The notes below the pieces were generated by a model, which had not been told where the DNA came from, did not search any database, and saw nothing but the letters and a program-made list of their open reading frames with translations. Below, one piece after another: positions 60,087 through 64,000 of a DNA stretch of 64,000 bases (its first letter is position 1; each line of letters starts with the position of its first letter). The position numbers and the translations under genes are program-made. The stretch lies in NCBI GenBank assembly GCA_037179515.1, contig JAXCGZ010005664.1, positions 195,001-259,000 on the forward strand, read 5' to 3'. The DNA is from Halocaridina rubra (Eukaryota; Arthropoda; Malacostraca; Decapoda; Atyidae).

Positions 60087-62105
60087 ATGTTATTATTTAT
60101 GGAAGGTTCACAACTAATGGCCCCCAGTACCTGGCATAGTGGGGTGCGAAGAATCTCCGGGGATCGTGTTGACTCCACCATTGGCTTGTGGGCAGACACG
60201 CCTGGTGATAGTAATGGTTCTGCTCTTAACCTTGCACCTCCCAATAGATCTGCTTGTTTCACTCTTCACTATTTTAACATTCGTGGGCTGAACTCTAATC
60301 TTTCGTCTGTGGAACAGCACTTGGGCACTTTCTTCCCTAACCTCCTCCTCCTACCTGAAGCCCAGCTGGCTATACATGCTTCCACTGACCCACTCCAAAT
60401 CTCTCACTATAATTTGTATACTCGTTTTTGTTCCAAAGGTGGGGTCTGTGCTTACTGCAACACTAACACTCCTACTGTGAGGCTCATGGACCTTGAATCT
60501 CCTGACTTTGATGTTCTCTGGCTAAAAATCTATCTCTCAACTACCACTATCTTCCTTTGCTTCTGCTACTGTTCTCCAAACTCCATCAAGTTTGTGTCTT
60601 TCTTTGAATATCTATCCTCGTGCCATGAGTCCTTGCTATCTTCTCACCCACATGCCGAAGTTCTCTACATTGGAGACTTCAATGCACATCATAGTGAGTG
60701 GCTTCATTCTTCTCACACTGATGTGGGAGGAAGCGAGGCCCTTGCTTTTTCTATTACTCACGATCTGGAGCAAATTATCAATCATCCTACTCGCGTTCCT
60801 GATTGTCACAAACATGCTGCAAACACTCTTGACTTATTTTTTACTTCTAACCCTTCATACTGCTCTTATTCTGTGCTATCCCCTCTTGGTAAATCTGACC
60901 ACTCTATGATCTCAGTCTCTTCCATTTTCGCTCCCCCACCACCAATCCCTCATACTCAGCGCCGCCCTTGGCACTTTGAGCATACCCAACTTGAAAATTT
61001 GCGTATGTTTCTCTTTGACTTCCCATGGGATGACTACTGCTTTCGGCCCCACAACCCTGATCAGGTAGCTCAAAAAGTTGCCGAGATCATGACCGCGGGA
61101 ATGAAGGCGTACATCCCCTCTTCTACAAAAACTTTCTCTCCCCCTAAACCTTGGTTTGACCGTGCCTGCTCCATGGCTATCCAGACTAGGAATCAGGCTC
61201 ACCGATCTTACCTTGCCTCTCCTTCCGATTTAACTCGCTCTGCTTTTATTATAGCTAGGAATCGCTGTACCGCTCAGATTCGAAGGTCTAAGGCTTCCTT
61301 TATAAAAAGGAAAGTTGATGACCTTAACTCCTCTCCCACAGACAAATGCCTCTGGTCCTTAGCCAAAAACCTCTCCAAAAACTTCTGTAACTCAAGCTTT
61401 CCCCCTCTCATTCATTCTGATTTTTCTATAGCTTGCTCTCCCACTAACAAAGCCACTCTATTTGGCTCTCATTTTTCTGCCAACTCTTCTATCAACGATT
61501 CCAGTGCACCTGTTCCTCAGTCTTTTCCCCTCTCTAACCCTATGCCCTCCCTTATCCTTTCTTCCCGCAAAGTTCATAAGGTTTTTCGCTCGCTAAAGAC
61601 AAACAAGGAATCTGGTCCGGATGGTATCCCTGCAAGGTTCTTTAAGGAGTTTGCAGATGAACTGGCTCCCGTGCTTTGTTGTCTTTTTCGCCTCATTCTG
61701 TCAACCAGTATCTATCCTTCATCTTGGAAGCATGCTCTGGTTCAACCTGTTCCTAAGAAGGGTGACCGCTCTATTCCTTCTAACTACCAACCTATTGCCC
61801 TAACCTCATCTATTGCTAAAGTTTTTGAAACTTTGCTCAATGCTCACTTCTTGAAGCGCCTTGAATCCAACTCACTTATCTCCGATCACCAGTCCGGCTT
61901 CCACAAGGCAAGATCCACTGGTGATCTCCTGTCCTATCTTATTCATGTATGGTCATCTTCTCTAAGGAACTATGGGGAATCCTTTGTCGTCGCCCTTGAT
62001 ATCTTTAAGGCTTTTGACAGAGTCTGGCAAAAGGCTCTGTTGGCCAAACTCCCTACCTATGGCTTTACCCTTTCATTCTGTTCTCTGATTTCCAGTTCTT
62101 ACTGA
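60087..62105 (+). CDS. Endonuclease-reverse transcriptase of LINE family D (5' 672 codons)
   Basis: Open from an ATG at 60087. Endonuclease (about residues 57-280): FNIRGLNSN, LLLLPEAQL (usual SETQ altered but Glu kept), CYCSPNSIKF, YIGDFNAHHSEW and SPLGKSDHSMIS. RT follows: SGPDGIPARFFKEF, QPVPKKGDRSIPSNYQPIAL, SDHQSGFHKARSTGDLLSYL and VVALDIFKAFDRVWQKALL (first catalytic Asp present). The frame is lost near 62090, shortly before the second catalytic block. This is the longest uninterrupted ORF in the window. A short novel N-terminus (about 55 residues) precedes the endonuclease. The full enzyme is not made because of the frameshift. Confidence 0.85.
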   Translation: MLLFMEGSQLMAPSTWHSGVRRISGDRVDSTIGLWADTPGDSNGSALNLAPPNRSACFTLHYFNIRGLNSNLSSVEQHLGTFFPNLLLLPEAQLAIHASTDPLQISHYNLYTRFCSKGGVCAYCNTNTPTVRLMDLESPDFDVLWLKIYLSTTTIFLCFCYCSPNSIKFVSFFEYLSSCHESLLSSHPHAEVLYIGDFNAHHSEWLHSSHTDVGGSEALAFSITHDLEQIINHPTRVPDCHKHAANTLDLFFTSNPSYCSYSVLSPLGKSDHSMISVSSIFAPPPPIPHTQRRPWHFEHTQLENLRMFLFDFPWDDYCFRPHNPDQVAQKVAEIMTAGMKAYIPSSTKTFSPPKPWFDRACSMAIQTRNQAHRSYLASPSDLTRSAFIIARNRCTAQIRRSKASFIKRKVDDLNSSPTDKCLWSLAKNLSKNFCNSSFPPLIHSDFSIACSPTNKATLFGSHFSANSSINDSSAPVPQSFPLSNPMPSLILSSRKVHKVFRSLKTNKESGPDGIPARFFKEFADELAPVLCCLFRLILSTSIYPSSWKHALVQPVPKKGDRSIPSNYQPIALTSSIAKVFETLLNAHFLKRLESNSLISDHQSGFHKARSTGDLLSYLIHVWSSSLRNYGESFVVALDIFKAFDRVWQKALLAKLPTYGFTLSFCSLISSSY

Positions 62106-62109
62106 CCGT

Positions 62110-62930
62110 TCTATATCTGTAGTTGTTGATGGCACGACATCTAGCCCTTTCTCTGTTACCAGTGGTGTTCCACAGGGCTCTGTTCTTTCACCTACTCTCT
62201 TCCTTCTCTTCATCAATGATCTACAATCCCCATCTTCCTCTCTTCTTCATGCCTTTACTGATGATTCTACCCTTCACTTTTCCTCTGCATTTTCTTCACA
62301 ACCTTCATCTGTTACTCATAATCAATCTCGTATCACTCTTTCTTCTACTCTTGAGAGTATCTGAATGGGGCACTCAAAATTTAGTTAAATTCAATGCCTC
62401 CAAGACACAGTTTCTGGCTATCTCTTTATCTTCTCCTCCTGATAACCCTATTGTCTTCGAAACTAATGAAATTTACCCTCTTAACTCTATCAACATATTA
62501 GGAATCCATATAGCCTCTAACTTGTCTTGAAGGATCACATAATCCTAATTTCTAAATCTTCATCCAAAAAATTGGGGGTTTTGTTTCGTTTTCGTCATTA
62601 CTTTTCCTCATTGCAGTTACTTAAAATTTACAAAGGTCTTATCTGCCCATGCTTAGAATACTGCTCACGCATCTGGGGTGCTTCTTTGTTTACTTCTCTT
62701 CTTGATAGGGTTGAATCTAAGGCAGTCAGACTCATTAGTGATCCTTCTCTTACTTCTAACCTAGATTCTCTCTCTCTTCGCCGTAAGGTATCTTCCTTTT
62801 CGCTTTGCTATCGCTACTACTTCCATCGCTGCTCTGATGAGTTGGCGAGTTGCATCCCTCCTCCACTGCCGAGGCCGCGTAACACTCACCAAGCAGCCTC
62901 ATCTCACAGGTACTGTGTGTAGTTTTGTAG
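62110..62930 (+). pseudogene. LINE family D reverse transcriptase, 3' part after frameshift
   Basis: Pieces in two or more frames: VVVDGTTSSPFSVTSGVPQG, SVLSPTLFLLFINDL and AFTDDSTLHF (the A of ADD reads T, both Asp kept); then FNASKTQFLAISLS and ILGIHIASNLS, and ICPCLEYCSRIWGAS with DRVESKAVRLISDPS up to PRPRNTHQAASSHRY. Breaks occur near 62365 and 62528. 62931-63250 is degraded C-terminus and 3' UTR. Confidence 0.78.
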
Positions 62931-63251
62931 CTCAGGGATTGGTCGGTGCAGCGACTGCTTCTTCCCATCTACCTCCAGACTCTGGAGCTCTCTTCCTCCT
63001 TCTGTCTTTCCTAATTCTTATGACCTTTCATCCTTCAAAAAGCAGATCTTTCGTCATTTCAGAGCCTAGTCCTCCATATCTCTGGGTCCTCTGTACTTTG
63101 ACTGTGTATATCTGTCTGTCGTTTTCCTTTGTGCAACATTACCTCATCTCTGCCTTGCCCTTAACCTTTTTTTTTCCTTCGTCTTGGTATTTTCTCGTGG
63201 CCGGGCCTATATTGATGAAGGCAGTTTCTGCCTGTCCCGATGTCACTTTCT

Positions 63252-63567
63252 TAGAATCCCTTTCATAATCCCTCTCTGCCTGTCTTCTTTTACTTAAGTA
63301 ATAATTTCTTGCTTGTGTGTAATTCTGCCAGGCATTTATATTCTTCTCTTATACCTATTCCAGCAATTGTTTCTCCACTCTTTAGCTCTCTTACACTGAT
63401 TATTGAACCATTTTTCTCTGGCATGAATTACTTCTATTTTAGTGGATGGCATGCAACAAGTAACTATATTCCCATATTCCTCACAAAAGATTTCATCTGT
63501 TTCTTGTATGGATCTGGTGTTAAATAAGGTCATCCAGTCAATAAATGCGAAAAGGTAATTAACTCTT
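63252..63567 (-). mobile_element. Family A LINE, copy A17, 5' portion
   Basis: Continuation of A17 across the inserted LINE D: linker region (REKWFNNQCKRAKEWRN; ADEIFCEEYGNIV-like reading), breaking off near 63567. Confidence 0.82.
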
Positions 63568-64000
63568 TCGCAGACCAAGTGGACGGCATTAATCTATGAT
63601 AAAAAAAAAACTCCCACATAAAGTTTGTTCTCACCTCTCAGATCCGCAGGCAACTCGTCGATACTGGAAGGCATAGGCTAGACAACCTCAGACATCAATA
63701 AAAAGCAGGCCGAAACTTTCATGTAGGTTAATAGACCAGCCTACACCACAGCCATATATCTATCTTTCCCAGTCCTAATAATACCCAACTGCTCCCCTAA
63801 CAGGAAGCACAAAGCCACAAGCACTTCCTAATTATTAACAAGCAAATAAACCCATGTACTAATATACTAAAATAAATAGGAAACGAAATCAGAATGACTT
63901 ATCATGGGCTCCTCCAGACCGCAACACAACAACAACAATCATAACAATGACGATCACGATGTTCACCCCTCGACTTTCTACTCGCTCTCCCAAAACTTCG
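63568..64000. other. Unassigned end of window
   Basis: No gene, RNA or repeat recognised. A short CAACAACAACAA run lies near 63928. Confidence 0.5.

Larger units (their letters stand above)
59839..63250 (+). mobile_element. Second LINE family (D), near full-length, inserted in A17
   Basis: Starts with about 250 bases of untranslated leader (TTGGCCATGGCACCAGCCGC near its start), then a long ORF with endonuclease and RT, then a 3' UTR ending near GCCTGTCCCGATGTC. Flanking A17 sequence is collinear across the insertion; no long target duplication is evident. It differs from family A in sequence and codon use (C-rich coding strand). The clade is not certain: Jockey/CR1-group style, no RNase H seen. 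Confidence 0.82.

Overview
The window is eukaryotic nuclear DNA, most likely from a decapod crustacean or a close arthropod relative. The reasons are an intron-containing alpha-tubulin gene, very dense AT, AC/GT, GA and ATT microsatellites, scattered TTAGG-type pentamers, and many non-LTR retrotransposon copies of kinds that I associate with crustacean genomes. The taxon is an inference; no marker settles it.

Layout: 1-930 is an AT-rich block of direct repeats. 1383-7986 (minus strand) is the only host protein gene, a complete five-exon alpha-tubulin of 451 codons with canonical splice sites, whose introns carry AT runs, a tRNA-like repeat and an exact 413-bp tandem duplication. 8.2-11.9 kb is intergenic, with repeat fragments and a long foldback at 11217-11640. 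11.9-25.6 kb is a mosaic of a CR1/L2-like LINE (here 'family A'), an RTE-like LINE interrupted by a tRNA-derived SINE, tRNA-like 273-bp repeats, microsatellites and an unusual 34-bp-periodic palindrome array (22551-22950). 25.6-36.4 kb is almost continuous minus-strand family A, including three successive units with an exact 1,834-bp period. 36407-43087 is a non-autonomous LTR element (447-bp LTRs, PBS, PPT, 4-bp target duplication, no pol) on the minus strand. 43.3-63.6 kb is again nested family A, split in places by a younger family A copy, by an RNase H-bearing LINE end and by a different LINE (about 59.84-63.25 kb). 63.57-64.0 kb has nothing I recognise.

Family A can be read as a whole because many copies are present: ORF1 (coiled coil followed by an L1-ORF1-like domain), ORF2 (AP endonuclease, reverse transcriptase, C-terminal domain), a short 3' UTR and a terminal short tandem repeat (unit ACAATTAGGTAATC). 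Every copy here is broken by truncation, stops or frameshifts. Their junctions repeatedly join the terminal repeat to (CA)n tracts or to other family A sequence, which suggests insertion preference, recombination between copies, or both. I found no bacterial operon, CRISPR array or phage.
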